64,000 bases of DNA from Mycobacterium sp. E183 (GCF_001667735.1 NZ_LZJN01000080.1:1-64000); one strand, 5' to 3'. Counted from the stretch's first letter, positions 8,350-17,882 are shown. Notes: a model not told the origin generated them from the sequence alone. Program-made: numbers and translations.

Positions 8350-9334
8350 CACAACTCTTCTTGCCTCGACCGCCCTGACAAGGGCGCTGGGCTGGCACGA
8401 ATTTTGGCGCGGCGACATCGGGCAGTGGATCATCACCCGCGGTCTGAGGATCGTGATGGTGCTGATCGTGGCGGTGCTGGCGGCCCGGTTCGTCAACTGG
8501 GTGGCGCAGCAGATCACCCGTCAGCTCAACCTGGGTTTCGCCGAAAGCGACGCGCTGGTGCGCTCGGAGGCGACCAAGCACCGCCAGGCGATGGCTTCGG
8601 TGATCTCCTGGGTGTCGGTGGTCCTGATCAGCATCTGGGTGATCATGCAGATCGCCGACGTGCTGCAGTTCTCCGTGGGGGGACTGGTCGCGCCGGCCAC
8701 CGTGGTCGGCGCCGCCCTGGGTTTCGGGGCGCAGCAGCTGGTCAGGGACCTGTTGTCGGGGTTCTTCATCTTGGCGGAGCGCCAGTACGGCTTCGGGGAC
8801 CTGGTCACCCTCACCGTCGTCTCCTCGACGGAGGCCAGCGGCACCGTCGAGAACGTGACGCTTCGGGTGACCCGCCTGCGCTCAGCGGACGGCGAGGTGT
8901 TGACCATCCCCAACGGACAGATCGTCAAGGTGGTCAACCTGTCCAAGGACTGGGCGCGCGCGGTGGTCGACATCCCGGTGTCCACCAGCGCCGACCTGAA
9001 CCGGGTCAACGAGGTCTTGCACCAGGAATGCGACCGCGCGATGGAAAACCCGCTATTGGGCGAGTTGCTGTTGGACGCGCCCACCGTCATGGGTGTGGAG
9101 AGCATCGAAGTCGACACCGTCACCCTGCGTCTGGTGGCCCGCACGCTGCCCGGCAAGCAGTTCGAGGCCGGCCGACAGCTGCGTGTCCTGGTCATACGGG
9201 CGCTGGCCCGCGTCGGCATCATGACCGCGGCGGACGCGAAGGTCGGGCTGGTGGAAGACCCGTCCGTCCCGGTGGCCCAGGCGGCCGAGGAGCGAATCGA
9301 CGACGACGTCCAAGGTGCGGTGCAGAAGCGTTGA
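8339..9334 (+). CDS. Small-conductance mechanosensitive channel (MscS family)
   Basis: 331 residues from ATG at 8339, which overlaps the end of prfB; this start is chosen because [23 protein letters not shown] precedes the first membrane helix. Three hydrophobic helices follow (about residues 30-55, 80-105 and 110-130), the last with the Gly/Ala-rich [24 protein letters not shown] of the MscS pore. The MscS beta domain ([36 protein letters not shown]) follows. It corresponds to Rv3104c. It probably opens under membrane tension to release solutes. The next gene overlaps its stop by four bases (TTGA). Confidence 0.9.
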   Translation: MTTNTTLLASTALTRALGWHEFWRGDIGQWIITRGLRIVMVLIVAVLAARFVNWVAQQITRQLNLGFAESDALVRSEATKHRQAMASVISWVSVVLISIWVIMQIADVLQFSVGGLVAPATVVGAALGFGAQQLVRDLLSGFFILAERQYGFGDLVTLTVVSSTEASGTVENVTLRVTRLRSADGEVLTIPNGQIVKVVNLSKDWARAVVDIPVSTSADLNRVNEVLHQECDRAMENPLLGELLLDAPTVMGVESIEVDTVTLRLVARTLPGKQFEAGRQLRVLVIRALARVGIMTAADAKVGLVEDPSVPVAQAAEERIDDDVQGAVQKR

Positions 9335-9810
9335 AATTCACCCTGAGCATCTTCGAGAAGCGCAGCGAAGACTCGGACGCGGATCATCGCTGGCCGAAAT
9401 ACATGTTCGGCGGGCGGCTCCGCACCTCGACCCTCGTGCTGATCATCGCCTTCTTCGCCGCGTGGTGGGTCTACGACACCTACCGCCCGGAACCGGCGCC
9501 CAAGCCACCCGCGCAGCAGGTGGTGCCGCCCGGTTTCGTCCCCGACCCGAACTACACCTGGGTGCCGCGCAGTCGCGTGCAGCAGCCGCCGCCGACCGTC
9601 ACCTACACGCCGACCCCGACGAGCACGCCGCCGCCGCCACCGCCGCCCGTGACGACGACCACCACCACGCCGCCACCGGCGCTGCCGCAGCTGCCGTGCC
9701 TGCTGCCGCCGCCCTTCTGCCCGCCCACCGCCAGCAGCCCCGCATCGCCGCCTCAGCTACCGCAGCCGGGGCCCGGCCCGGCGCCCAGTTCGCCACCGCC
9801 GGCCAGTTGA
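9331..9810 (+). CDS. Proline-rich single-pass membrane protein (Rv3103c-like)
   Basis: 159 residues from TTG at 9331, overlapping the MscS stop as TTGA; this start fits translational coupling. One membrane helix ([16 protein letters not shown], about residues 35-50) is followed by an extracytoplasmic tail that is nearly all Pro, Thr, Ser and Ala, with runs of seven prolines and of six threonines. Two Cys lie in the tail ([12 protein letters not shown]). Order and size match Rv3103c. Such tails often span the peptidoglycan; the position beside ftsEX may point to a cell-envelope role, which is inference. Confidence 0.85.
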   Translation: MKFTLSIFEKRSEDSDADHRWPKYMFGGRLRTSTLVLIIAFFAAWWVYDTYRPEPAPKPPAQQVVPPGFVPDPNYTWVPRSRVQQPPPTVTYTPTPTSTPPPPPPPVTTTTTTPPPALPQLPCLLPPPFCPPTASSPASPPQLPQPGPGPAPSSPPPAS

Positions 9811-9853
9811 CTTGGCTTGCCAGCGAAATTCACGGCTACACTGGCGTGCCGTG

Positions 9854-10543
9854 ATGATCACCCTTGACCATGTCAGCAAGAAGTACAAAGCGTCGGCCCG
9901 TCCGGCGTTAGAGGACGTGAACGTCAAAATCGACAAGGGTGAGTTCGTCTTCCTGATCGGCCCGTCGGGTTCCGGTAAGTCGACGTTCATGCGGCTGCTG
10001 CTCGGCGAGGAGAACCCCACCTCCGGCGACATCCGGGTGTCGAAGTTCCACGTCAACAAGCTGCGCGGTCGTCACATTCCGAAGCTGCGCCAGGTGATCG
10101 GAACCGTGTTCCAGGACTTCCGCCTGCTGCAGCAGAAGACCGTCTACGAGAACGTCGCCTTCGCGCTGGAGGTGATCGGCCGGCGGGCCGACGCCATCAA
10201 CCGGGTGGTGCCCGAGGTGCTCGAAACGGTCGGCCTGTCCGGCAAAGCGAACCGGCTGCCCCACGAGTTGTCCGGCGGCGAGCAGCAACGCGTGGCGATC
10301 GCGCGCGCGTACGTCAACCGGCCCCTGGTTCTGCTGGCCGACGAGCCGACTGGCAATCTCGACCCAGACACCAGTAAGGACATCATGGATTTGTTGGAGC
10401 GGATCAACCGCACGGGGACGACGGTGTTGATGGCGACGCACGACCACCACATCGTCGACTCGATGCGTCAGCGCGTCGTGGAGTTGTCTCTGGGGCGGCT
10501 GGTTCGCGACGAGCAGCGCGGCATCTATGGGATGGACCGCTAA
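9854..10543 (+). CDS. ftsE: Cell division ATP-binding protein FtsE
   Basis: 229 residues from ATG at 9854, preceded directly by a GTG that could also start; the ATG matches the mycobacterial protein. It has Walker A GPSGSGKS, the Q-loop FQDFRLL, the ABC signature [14 protein letters not shown], Walker [14 protein letters not shown] and the H-loop (ATHD). FtsE pairs with FtsX to form a type VII ABC transmission complex that activates peptidoglycan hydrolases at division; in mycobacteria FtsX acts on RipC. It directly abuts ftsX. Confidence 0.97.
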   Translation: MITLDHVSKKYKASARPALEDVNVKIDKGEFVFLIGPSGSGKSTFMRLLLGEENPTSGDIRVSKFHVNKLRGRHIPKLRQVIGTVFQDFRLLQQKTVYENVAFALEVIGRRADAINRVVPEVLETVGLSGKANRLPHELSGGEQQRVAIARAYVNRPLVLLADEPTGNLDPDTSKDIMDLLERINRTGTTVLMATHDHHIVDSMRQRVVELSLGRLVRDEQRGIYGMDR

Positions 10544-11437
10544 GTGCGCTTTGGCTTCCTGTTCAACGAGGTCCTGACCGGGCTCCGTCGCAACGTCACG
10601 ATGACGGCGGCGATGATCCTCACCACGGCCATCTCGATCGGCCTGTTCGGTGGCGGTCTGCTGGTGGTGCGGTTGGCCGACAACTCGCGGGAGATCTATC
10701 TCGACCGCGTGGAGACGCAGGTGTTCCTCACCGACGACATCTCCGCCAACGACGCGACATGCGGGTCCGGCCCGTGTAAAGCGCTGCGGGACAAGATCGA
10801 TGCGCGCCAAGACGTCAAATCGGTGCGTTTCGTCAACCGGCAGGACGCCTACAACGACGCGATCAAGAAGTTCCCGGAGTTCAAGGACGTGGCGGGCAAG
10901 GAGTCGTTTCCCGCGTCGTTCATCGTCAAGCTGAACAACCCCGAACAGCACGCGGAGTTCGACGCCGCGATGCAGGGCCAGCCGGGCGTGCGCAGCATCC
11001 TCAACGAAAAAGATTTGATAGATAGGCTATTCGCCGTCCTGGACGGTTTGCGCGACGCCGCGTTCGCCGTCGCCCTGGTGCAGGCCATCGGGGCGATCCT
11101 GCTGATTGCCAACATGGTCCAGGTCGCCGCGCACACGCGGCGCACGGAGATCCAGATCATGCGGTTGGTCGGGGCCAGCCGCTGGTACACCCAGCTGCCG
11201 TTCCTGGTGGAGGCGATGCTGGCCGCGGCCATCGGTGTCGCCATCGCGATCGTCGGCCTGGTTCTGGTGCGAGCGTGGTTCCTGGACAACGCGCTGAGCC
11301 AGTTCTACCAAGCGCATTTGATCGCCAAGGTCGACTACGCCGACATCCTCTACATCTCGCCGTGGCTGTTCCTGCTCGGCGTGTCGATCGCCGGGCTGAC
11401 CTCCTACGCGACGTTGCGCCTCTACATCCGGCGGTAG
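10544..11437 (+). CDS. ftsX: Cell division protein FtsX
   Basis: 297 residues, GTG start immediately after the ftsE stop. It has the FtsX layout: N-terminal cytoplasmic [19 protein letters not shown]1 ([19 protein letters not shown]), an extracellular domain (about 50-170) with two cysteines ([11 protein letters not shown]) that probably form a disulfide as in the M. tuberculosis structure, then three more membrane helices ([51 protein letters not shown]). It forms the membrane part of the FtsEX complex. Confidence 0.97.
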   Translation: MRFGFLFNEVLTGLRRNVTMTAAMILTTAISIGLFGGGLLVVRLADNSREIYLDRVETQVFLTDDISANDATCGSGPCKALRDKIDARQDVKSVRFVNRQDAYNDAIKKFPEFKDVAGKESFPASFIVKLNNPEQHAEFDAAMQGQPGVRSILNEKDLIDRLFAVLDGLRDAAFAVALVQAIGAILLIANMVQVAAHTRRTEIQIMRLVGASRWYTQLPFLVEAMLAAAIGVAIAIVGLVLVRAWFLDNALSQFYQAHLIAKVDYADILYISPWLFLLGVSIAGLTSYATLRLYIRR

Positions 11438-11439
11438 CT

Positions 11440-11949
11440 GTGGCGAAAGATCCCGGCCGGGCCAGGGCGGCGGGCGGCAAGCGTGGCAGCAAACAGATCA
11501 TCGCCACCAATCGCAAAGCGCGGCACAACTATTCGATCCTCGAGGAGTTCGAGGCCGGAGTGTCTTTACAGGGCACCGAGGTGAAGAGTCTGCGCGAGGG
11601 ACACGCGTCCCTGGCCGACGCGTTCGCAACCGTCGACGACGGCGAAGTGTGGTTGCGCAACTTGTACATTCCCGAGTATCAGCACGGTAGCTGGACCAAC
11701 CATGAGCCACGTCGAAACCGAAAGTTGTTGTTACATAGGCAACAAATCGACCGTCTGGTCGGAAAGATACGAGATGGTAACCTCGCCCTCGTGCCGATGT
11801 CTCTGTATTTCTCCGAAGGAAAGGTCAAGGTCGAGCTCGCGTTAGCGCGCGGCAAGCGAGCGCACGACAAACGTCAGGACATGGCCCGCCGCGATGCCCA
11901 GCGCGAAGTGGTCCGTGAATTGGGTCGCCGAGCCAAGGGCATGAGCTGA
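11440..11949 (+). CDS. smpB: SsrA-binding protein SmpB
   Basis: 169 residues from GTG at 11440, two bases after the ftsX stop. The SmpB core is clear: NRKARHNYSILEEFEAGVSL, GTEVKSLREG and YFSEGKVKVELALARGKRAHDKR, with a basic C-terminal tail (REVVRELGRRAKGM) that enters the mRNA channel of a stalled ribosome. It works with tmRNA in trans-translation; the tmRNA gene is 4.1 kb downstream at 16086. The ftsE-ftsX-smpB run with almost no spacing implies a single operon. Confidence 0.97.
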   Translation: MAKDPGRARAAGGKRGSKQIIATNRKARHNYSILEEFEAGVSLQGTEVKSLREGHASLADAFATVDDGEVWLRNLYIPEYQHGSWTNHEPRRNRKLLLHRQQIDRLVGKIRDGNLALVPMSLYFSEGKVKVELALARGKRAHDKRQDMARRDAQREVVRELGRRAKGMS

Positions 11950-12791
11950 TCGGGGCCGCTTACGCGCAGCTGTCGGCCGTTACTTACGGCGTCAGCGATT
12001 TCGTGGGCGGTGTAGCCGCTCGCCGGGTCGCCGCGCTGCGCGTGATGCTGGTGGTCTATCCGATCGAGACGTTCTTGCTGGGCGCGCTGGCCCTGGCGGT
12101 GGGCGGGCCGATCTCGTGGGGCGCCGTTTTCTGGGGTTGCCTCTACGGCGTCGGAATGGCGGTCGGCATGTGGGCCTTCTTTGCCGCGCTGGGCGCCGGG
12201 CCGATCTCTGTCGTCTCGCCGCTGGCGGCGGTGCTGAACGCGGCCGTCCCGGTCGCGGTCGGAGTGGCGCTGGGGGAGCGGCCGGGGCCAGGCGCTTCGG
12301 TGGGCTTCGTGCTGGCGTTGGTCGCGGTCATGCTGGTGAGCCGGGAAGCGACCGCACAGGGCGTCACCCCGTATCGATTCACCCCGAAGGTGGCGTGGCT
12401 CACGCTGCTGGCCGGTTCGGCGATGGGACTGAACCTGGTCTTTCTGCACCAGGCGCCCCACGCGTGCAAACTGTGGCCGCTGGTCTTCGCCCGGCTCGCG
12501 GCCACCGTGGTGATCTTCGTGATGGCCGCGGCCAGTGACAACCTGCGGGCGCCGCGCGGGAAGCCGTTGAAGCTGGCGTTGGCCGTGGCCGTGCTGGACA
12601 TCTGCGCCAACGTGACCATGCTGCTGGCGTTGCACACCTGGTTGCTCTCGCTGGCCAGCATCCTGATCTCGCTCTACCCGGCGGCCACGGTCGTGCTGGC
12701 GATGGTCGTGCTGCGCGAGCGGCTCACGCGGTGGCAGGGGTTCGGCATGGTGATGGCCATGGGCTCCGTCGCCATGATCGCCGCCAGCTGA
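11946..12791 (+). CDS. DMT-superfamily (EamA) transporter
   Basis: The clear transporter frame extends upstream of the first ATG/GTG/TTG (GTG at 12003) to a CTG at 11946 that overlaps the smpB stop. Between them it encodes LIGAAYAQLSAVTYGVSDF, the expected first half-helix of an EamA protein, so the GTG start would lose TM1. From CTG the length is 281, right for about ten helices in two EamA repeats. Substrate unknown. The overlap with smpB suggests translational coupling. The use of CTG is inferred; the coding frame itself is well supported by hydrophobicity and by the second repeat (LPIL-type end: SILISLYPAATVVLAMVVL). Confidence 0.8.
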   Translation: MIGAAYAQLSAVTYGVSDFVGGVAARRVAALRVMLVVYPIETFLLGALALAVGGPISWGAVFWGCLYGVGMAVGMWAFFAALGAGPISVVSPLAAVLNAAVPVAVGVALGERPGPGASVGFVLALVAVMLVSREATAQGVTPYRFTPKVAWLTLLAGSAMGLNLVFLHQAPHACKLWPLVFARLAATVVIFVMAAASDNLRAPRGKPLKLALAVAVLDICANVTMLLALHTWLLSLASILISLYPAATVVLAMVVLRERLTRWQGFGMVMAMGSVAMIAAS

Positions 12792-12839
12792 CGGCGCTGC
12801 CCCCTTAGTATTGGGCTGCCAGCACTCATACGCGGGGAG

Positions 12840-14090
12840 ATGACGGTGGGGGCATCCGATACCGAGGACCCGGTCATCCGGGAGTTGTCGGGCGCGGTGC
12901 AACGCAGCCCCGACGTGATCGAGCTGAGGCTGCATCTCGCCAATTTGCTCGCGGACAAGGGGCGGTACGCCGAGGCGCTGAGTCACTGCAGTACGGCGCT
13001 GACCCAGCAACCGGGCAACGCCCAGGCACTGAGCCTGCTGCAGCGGTGCACCGCGGCACTGGGGGCATCGTCCGAGGGTCCGCCGTCGCCGGGAGAGCCA
13101 CCCGCCGGCCAGGAGGGGTTCGACTGGTCGAGCGCCGAACGCGAGGTCGCCGACATCATCGAGCCCGCGTTCGTCGAGCGCCCCCCGGACGCCGTCAACG
13201 AGGACGACTTCGACGTCGTGCAGCGCGTCCGCGTCCGGCTCGACGACGTCGCCGGCATGGAGGACGTCAAACGGCAGCTGGACCTTTCGCTGCTCGGCCC
13301 GATCAAGAATCCCGAGCTGATGAAGGCGTACAAGGTGACCGCGCGCGGCGGGCTGCTGCTGTACGGCCCACCGGGCTGCGGCAAGACGTTCATTGCCAAA
13401 GCCATTTCGGGCGAGCTGGGTGCGAACTTCTATCAAGTTGGCATCGCCGACGTTCTGCACCAGTGGTTCGGTAACAGCGAGCGCAGCATCCGCGCCGTCT
13501 TCGACACCGCCCGGCGCAACGCGCCCTGCGTGCTGTTCTTCGACGAGGTGGACGCGTTGGGTCATCGGCGCTCGGCCCTGAGCGGCAGCTCGGGGATGCG
13601 GCCGGTGGTGAACACGCTGCTGGAGGAGATGGATTCGGCGGGGTCGATCAACGACGGTGTGTACGTGCTGGGCGCCACCAACGCGCCCTGGGATGTCGAC
13701 CCGGCGCTGAGGCGGCCGGGCCGATTCGACCGGATGATTTTCGTCGGCCTGCCCGACGTCGGCGCCCGAGCGGGCATCGTGCGATCGCACCTGCAGGACC
13801 GGCCGGTCTCCGGTATCGACCTCAAGACGATCGCCAACCGCACCGAAAGCTTCTCCGGCGCCGACCTGGCCTACGTGTGCGAGATCGCGACGCAGCTTGC
13901 GATGGCGGATTCGATGCGCAGCGGCCAGGTGCGGCCGGTGCTGATGGCCGATATCGACAACGCGCTCGCTCAGATCCGGCCCAGCACCGGCCCCTGGTTC
14001 GAGACGGCGCGCAATGTCGTCGAATTCGCCAACGGTGACGGCACGTACGACGAGTTGGCGAAGTACCTGCGCCGCAGGAAGTTTCGGTGA
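12840..14090 (+). CDS. TPR-AAA+ ATPase
   Basis: 416 residues. An N-terminal TPR-like region (about 12-75: LRLHLANLLADKGRYAEALSHCSTAL) is joined by a Pro/Gly linker to a classical AAA module (about 135-400): Walker A GPPGCGKT (176-183), pore-loop WFG (209-211), Walker B VLFFDE (231-236), sensor-1 VLGATN (276-281) and paired arginine fingers in RRPGRFDR (291-298). This pattern is of the VPS4/p97/FtsH type, not the CbbX type of EccA. It should form a hexamer that remodels or unfolds a protein substrate. The next gene, 6 bases on, is a TPR membrane protein and its likely partner. I know no characterised homologue. Confidence 0.9.
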   Translation: MTVGASDTEDPVIRELSGAVQRSPDVIELRLHLANLLADKGRYAEALSHCSTALTQQPGNAQALSLLQRCTAALGASSEGPPSPGEPPAGQEGFDWSSAEREVADIIEPAFVERPPDAVNEDDFDVVQRVRVRLDDVAGMEDVKRQLDLSLLGPIKNPELMKAYKVTARGGLLLYGPPGCGKTFIAKAISGELGANFYQVGIADVLHQWFGNSERSIRAVFDTARRNAPCVLFFDEVDALGHRRSALSGSSGMRPVVNTLLEEMDSAGSINDGVYVLGATNAPWDVDPALRRPGRFDRMIFVGLPDVGARAGIVRSHLQDRPVSGIDLKTIANRTESFSGADLAYVCEIATQLAMADSMRSGQVRPVLMADIDNALAQIRPSTGPWFETARNVVEFANGDGTYDELAKYLRRRKFR

Positions 14091-14096
14091 CCACCG

Positions 14097-15131
14097 GTGA
14101 CGTCGGACCCCGGCGTTCGAGCCGACAGCGCCCTGCAGGTCGCCCGCGCGTATTACGCGACCAGGAATTACCAGCGGACACGAGATGTCACCCACGCTGC
14201 GTTGTCGCAAAATCCCAACGACCCTGACCTGCTGGCCCTGCACGCCGCGGCCGATCACGCACTCAAAAACCATGGGCCCGCAGCCAACAGCGCATATGCA
14301 GCGTTGTCGGTCGCGCCGCAACACGAATTCGCGATGCGGGTCTACGCGTTGGCGCTCGAGGGTCTCGGCCGCAACTATGACGCGATGTGGATGGCGTGGC
14401 GGGGGGTGGTCGCCCATCCGAACCAGGCAGCCCAATACCGCCTGTACGCGGCTCTGCTGCTGAGGTCGCGACAAATGGCGACGGCCCTGTACGTCATCGA
14501 TAGGGCGCTGCAGCTCGAACCCAACGATGTCGATGCGCTGAACTTGCGGGGCGCGATCCTGCATCGGCTCGGGCGGCGTTCCGAATCCGTCGCCTCCTAT
14601 CGGCAAGCGTTGCAGTTGGATCCCGGCAACGCCGAGGCGCTCAACGATCTGGCCATTCACCGATTGGATGGGAACAAGTTTGGTCGCGCCCTGCGTGGGT
14701 TTCTCGAGGCCGCGGGAAGCGACCCGGAACTGGCGGACCTGGCTCGCCGAAACATCGGGGTGGTGCTGCGAAAGGTGCTCGCTGGCGTCACCGTCGGGGC
14801 CGGTGTGCTGAGCGTGTTGCTCGCCATCACCGCGGGGGCTTACAACGACGGGCGTCCGACCGCGGTGGCGCGAGTGGCCGTGGGGTTGCTCACCGCGGCC
14901 ATGATCGCCGTGCTGTGGTGGCTAGTGCGTGCGATTCCGCGCGGCGTGCTGCTGTCCGTGTTGCGCAAGCAGCGATTCTCCGCCGCCCGCGCCATCCACG
15001 CGCTGGTCGCCATCGCGGCGGGGGCGTGGGTCACCGTCTACCCCGGACCCCCGGCGATGATCGCCGTCGGCGGACTGCTGGCCGTGGGCGCCCTGGTCAT
15101 TATTCGGATCGGGCTCTTGATCGGGAAATGA
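14097..15131 (+). CDS. TPR-repeat membrane protein, probable partner of the AAA+ ATPase
   Basis: 344 residues from GTG at 14097. Residues 1-220 form five or so tetratricopeptide repeats (for example AARAYYATRNYQRTR-type, ALQLEPNDVDALNLRGAILHRLGRR and ALQLDPGNAEALNDLAI). The C-terminal third has four hydrophobic helices (VLAGVTVGAGVLSVLLAITAG; VAVGLLTAAMIAVLWWLV; IHALVAIAAGAWVTVY; MIAVGGLLAVGALVIIRIGLLI). So TPRs face the cytoplasm and are tethered to the membrane. Immediate spacing after the AAA+ gene, which has its own TPR, implies a joint complex. Confidence 0.88.
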   Translation: MTSDPGVRADSALQVARAYYATRNYQRTRDVTHAALSQNPNDPDLLALHAAADHALKNHGPAANSAYAALSVAPQHEFAMRVYALALEGLGRNYDAMWMAWRGVVAHPNQAAQYRLYAALLLRSRQMATALYVIDRALQLEPNDVDALNLRGAILHRLGRRSESVASYRQALQLDPGNAEALNDLAIHRLDGNKFGRALRGFLEAAGSDPELADLARRNIGVVLRKVLAGVTVGAGVLSVLLAITAGAYNDGRPTAVARVAVGLLTAAMIAVLWWLVRAIPRGVLLSVLRKQRFSAARAIHALVAIAAGAWVTVYPGPPAMIAVGGLLAVGALVIIRIGLLIGK

Positions 15132-15149
15132 TCGGCCTACTATCCGACC

Positions 15150-15995
15150 ATGGCCGATCGCCCTGTCACCAAGCTCGACAAGTCCGAAGTGCTCGCGGGT
15201 CTGTTCGCGGTGTGGGACGACATCACCGCCCTGCTGGACGGGTTGCCGGAGGCGGAGTGGGAGGCGGCCAGCCCGCTGCCCGGTTGGGACGTCAAGGCGT
15301 TGGTGGCGCACATGATCGGCACCGAGTCGTTCCTCGCCGGCGTCCCCGCGCCGCAACCCGACATCGACGTCTCGACGCTCGAGCATGTTCGCAACGACAT
15401 CGGCGCGATGAACGAGTGCTGGGTGCGCTACCTGAGCGCGGAGCCCGGCGGCGACGTGCTCAAACGGTTCAAGGACATCACCGACGACCGGCGCGCGGCG
15501 CTGACGGACATGTCCGCCGAGGACTGGGACGCCGTGACGGTGACGCCGGTGGGCCCGGAGAGCTACGGGCGATTCATGCGCGTCCGGGTGTTCGACTGCT
15601 GGATGCACGAGCAGGACATCCGCGAGGCGCTGCGCTGGCCGTCGTCCGATGAGCAGCTCGCCAGTCCCGCGGCTGAACTGTCCCTGGACGAGATCGCCGC
15701 CACCATGGGCTACGTGGTGGGCAAGCGGGCCAAGGCGCCCGAGGGCTCGCGGGTCCTGTTCGAGCTGACCGGGCCGCTGTCCCGCAACATCCGCGTCAGC
15801 GTCGATGGGCGGGCCCGGTTGGTCGATGACTTCGGCGGCCAGGAGCCGACGGTGGCGATCCGGCTGGACGGCCTGCAGTTCACCCGGCTGGCCGGCGGCC
15901 GGCCCATGTGCCGCGCCCGGGCGCAATCCGTCGACCTCGGCGGTGACGAGGACGTGGCCGCCCAGGTCGTCGAGCACCTGAATTTCGTGATCTGA
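15150..15995 (+). CDS. Maleylpyruvate isomerase-family (mycothiol-dependent/DinB-like) protein, Rv3099c-like
   Basis: 281 residues. The N-terminal DinB-like four-helix domain shows PLPGWDVKALVAHMIGTESFLAG, with a conserved metal-binding His, and later RVFDCWMHEQDIREALRWP with the other His residues. The C-terminal domain is of the SCP2/MDMPI-C kind. Related proteins are mycothiol-dependent isomerases or transferases; substrate unknown. In M. tuberculosis Rv3099c sits between smpB and the tmRNA gene, as here, but three extra genes are inserted before it. Confidence 0.85.
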   Translation: MADRPVTKLDKSEVLAGLFAVWDDITALLDGLPEAEWEAASPLPGWDVKALVAHMIGTESFLAGVPAPQPDIDVSTLEHVRNDIGAMNECWVRYLSAEPGGDVLKRFKDITDDRRAALTDMSAEDWDAVTVTPVGPESYGRFMRVRVFDCWMHEQDIREALRWPSSDEQLASPAAELSLDEIAATMGYVVGKRAKAPEGSRVLFELTGPLSRNIRVSVDGRARLVDDFGGQEPTVAIRLDGLQFTRLAGGRPMCRARAQSVDLGGDEDVAAQVVEHLNFVI

Positions 15996-16085
15996 TCGCA
16001 GCGCGGACCGGGAAGATACGTTCGTTGCCGCGCGTTGATCACGGCGTACTATTGATTGTCCTGCCGAAAATCGGCGGGGATGCGA

Positions 16086-16453
16086 GGGGCTGAACGGTTT
16101 CGACTTCGCGCATCGAATCAAGGGAAGCGTGCCGGTGCAGGCAAGAGACCACCGTAAGCGTCGTTGCAACCAATTAAGCGCCGATTCACATCAGCGCGAC
16201 TACGCTCTCGCTGCCTAAGCGACAGCTAGTCCGTCAGACCGGGAAAGCCCTCGACCCGGAGCCTGGCGTCAGCTAGAGGGATCAACCGATGAGTTCGGTC
16301 GCGGGGCTCATCGGGACACCAACAGCGACTGGGATCGTCATCCTGGCTTGTTCGCGTGACCAGGAGATCCGAGTAGAGGCATAGCGAACTGCGCACGGAG
16401 AAGTCTTGAGGGAATGCCGTAGGACCCGGGTTCGATTCCCGGCAGCTCCACCA
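16086..16453 (+). ncRNA. ssrA: Transfer-messenger RNA (tmRNA, SsrA)
   Basis: The sequence opens GGGGCTGAACGGTTTCGAC and closes GGTTCGATTCCCGGCAGCTCCACCA, with the 3' CCA encoded (16451-16453); the two ends pair as an alanyl acceptor stem. The tag frame runs 16180-16218 and encodes ADSHQRDYALAA before TAA, identical to the mycobacterial degradation tag as I recall it. tmRNA with SmpB rescues ribosomes stalled on broken mRNA and tags the product for proteolysis. The mature length is about 368 bases. Confidence 0.98.
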
Positions 16454-16540
16454 AATGGATCGCCGCTTGGCGGTCCTTTCGTTTGACTGGACAGAACGCT
16501 TCGCCCGGTTACTCCGAATGGACGAAGGCGAGGGGCGCCC

Positions 16541-17728
16541 ATGCGCGGTAAGCGACCGTTTCAGCTGATCTCCGTCCTCGCTGTCGCGGGCTTGGCCGCC
16601 TGTGTCAATACGACGACAAACACCGCCACGGACCGCGGCAACGCACCCGCAGGGCCGCCGTCGATAACCAGCGAGCCGTTCGGTCAGGTGGGTGAGGCGC
16701 CCGTGCGCCGCTATACGCTCACCAGCGGACACGGCATGCGCGTGCGAATCCTGACCTACGGCGGCATCATTCAGTCGATCGAGGTCCCCGATCGCACCGG
16801 ACTCATCGGCAATGTGGTGTTGGGTTTTCCGACCCTGGACGGTTACCTGAACAACACCGGATCCGCCAAGACCTATTTCGGCGCGCTCGTCGGCCGCTAC
16901 GGCAACCGGATCGCCAAGGCGGCATTCTCGTTGAACGGCAACGAGTATCACCTGCCGATCAACAACAACGGCAACAGCCTGCACGGTGGCACCGCGGGCT
17001 TCGATACCAAGGTGTGGCAGGCAAGCCGGCGCGACGGCGGCGACAGCGTTGGCCTGGAACTCCAATATGTCAGTCCCGCAGGCGAAATGGGGTACCCCGG
17101 GACGCTGACGGTCACCGTCACCTACACCCTGAACCGGCAGAACGAACTACGCATCGACTACCACGCGACCACCGATGCGCCGACCGTGATCAACCTGACC
17201 AATCACAGCTACTTCAACCTGGCGGGCGAGGACACGCGCGACGTGTACGACCAGAAGGTCACCATCCATGCCGACAACTACACGCCGACCGACGCCACAC
17301 AGATCCCGACGGGCCAGATCGTCCCGGTGAAGGGCACGCCGTTCGATTTCACCTCACCGACCGCGATCGGAGCGCGTATCACCGCGAACGACCCACAGCT
17401 GCTGATGGCGCACGGCTACGACCACAACTGGGTGATCAACCGGGGCGACAAAGCAGGCCTGGTGGAAGCGGCCAGGGCGGAGGATGCGCAGACAGGGCGC
17501 ACGCTGACCGTCTCCACGACCGAGCCCGGGGTGCAGTTCTACACCTCCAACTTCCTTGACGGTGCGTTCACCGGCACCAGCGGGCATATCTACCGGCAGG
17601 GTGCGGGATTCACGATGGAGACCCAGCACTTCCCTGATTCGCCGAACCACCCGAACTTTCCGACGACCACGCTCAACCCCGGCCAGACCTACGATTCGAC
17701 GACTGTTTTCGCCTTCGGCACGCAATGA
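16541..17728 (+). CDS. Aldose 1-epimerase (mutarotase), predicted lipoprotein
   Basis: 395 residues with an N-terminal signal peptide ending in a lipobox (VAGLAAC, Cys at about 21), so it is probably anchored outside the membrane. The GalM fold is clear: LTYGGIIQSIEVPDR, LVGRYGNRIAKAAF, LHGGTAGFDTKVW, the catalytic His region VINLTNHSYFNLAG, HGYDHNWV, and the catalytic Glu in TMETQHFPDSPNHPNFP. It interconverts alpha and beta sugar anomers. An exported mutarotase presumably acts on external or cell-wall-derived sugars. Upstream is the tmRNA gene; downstream begins a run of exported proteins. Confidence 0.93.
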   Translation: MRGKRPFQLISVLAVAGLAACVNTTTNTATDRGNAPAGPPSITSEPFGQVGEAPVRRYTLTSGHGMRVRILTYGGIIQSIEVPDRTGLIGNVVLGFPTLDGYLNNTGSAKTYFGALVGRYGNRIAKAAFSLNGNEYHLPINNNGNSLHGGTAGFDTKVWQASRRDGGDSVGLELQYVSPAGEMGYPGTLTVTVTYTLNRQNELRIDYHATTDAPTVINLTNHSYFNLAGEDTRDVYDQKVTIHADNYTPTDATQIPTGQIVPVKGTPFDFTSPTAIGARITANDPQLLMAHGYDHNWVINRGDKAGLVEAARAEDAQTGRTLTVSTTEPGVQFYTSNFLDGAFTGTSGHIYRQGAGFTMETQHFPDSPNHPNFPTTTLNPGQTYDSTTVFAFGTQ

Positions 17729-17882
17729 GCCGTGGGGCCGGCGCCCGTATCTGCGGTGAGACTGGCTCGATTCTCGAACACCTCCACAGAGAATGTCCTG
17801 CTCACGGCGGTAATTTGCGTTGCGCCAGGGGTGAGCGGCTTTAATCGTGATGAACTCTCGCAGCTATAACGAGGAGCTTTTC

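Noticed and set aside
11874-14660. A 928-codon open frame on the minus strand
   Set aside because: It is antisense to smpB, the DMT transporter and the AAA+/TPR genes, all with recognisable motifs. High GC removes stop codons in antisense frames; its product is low-complexity His/Arg/Gly-rich without any domain.
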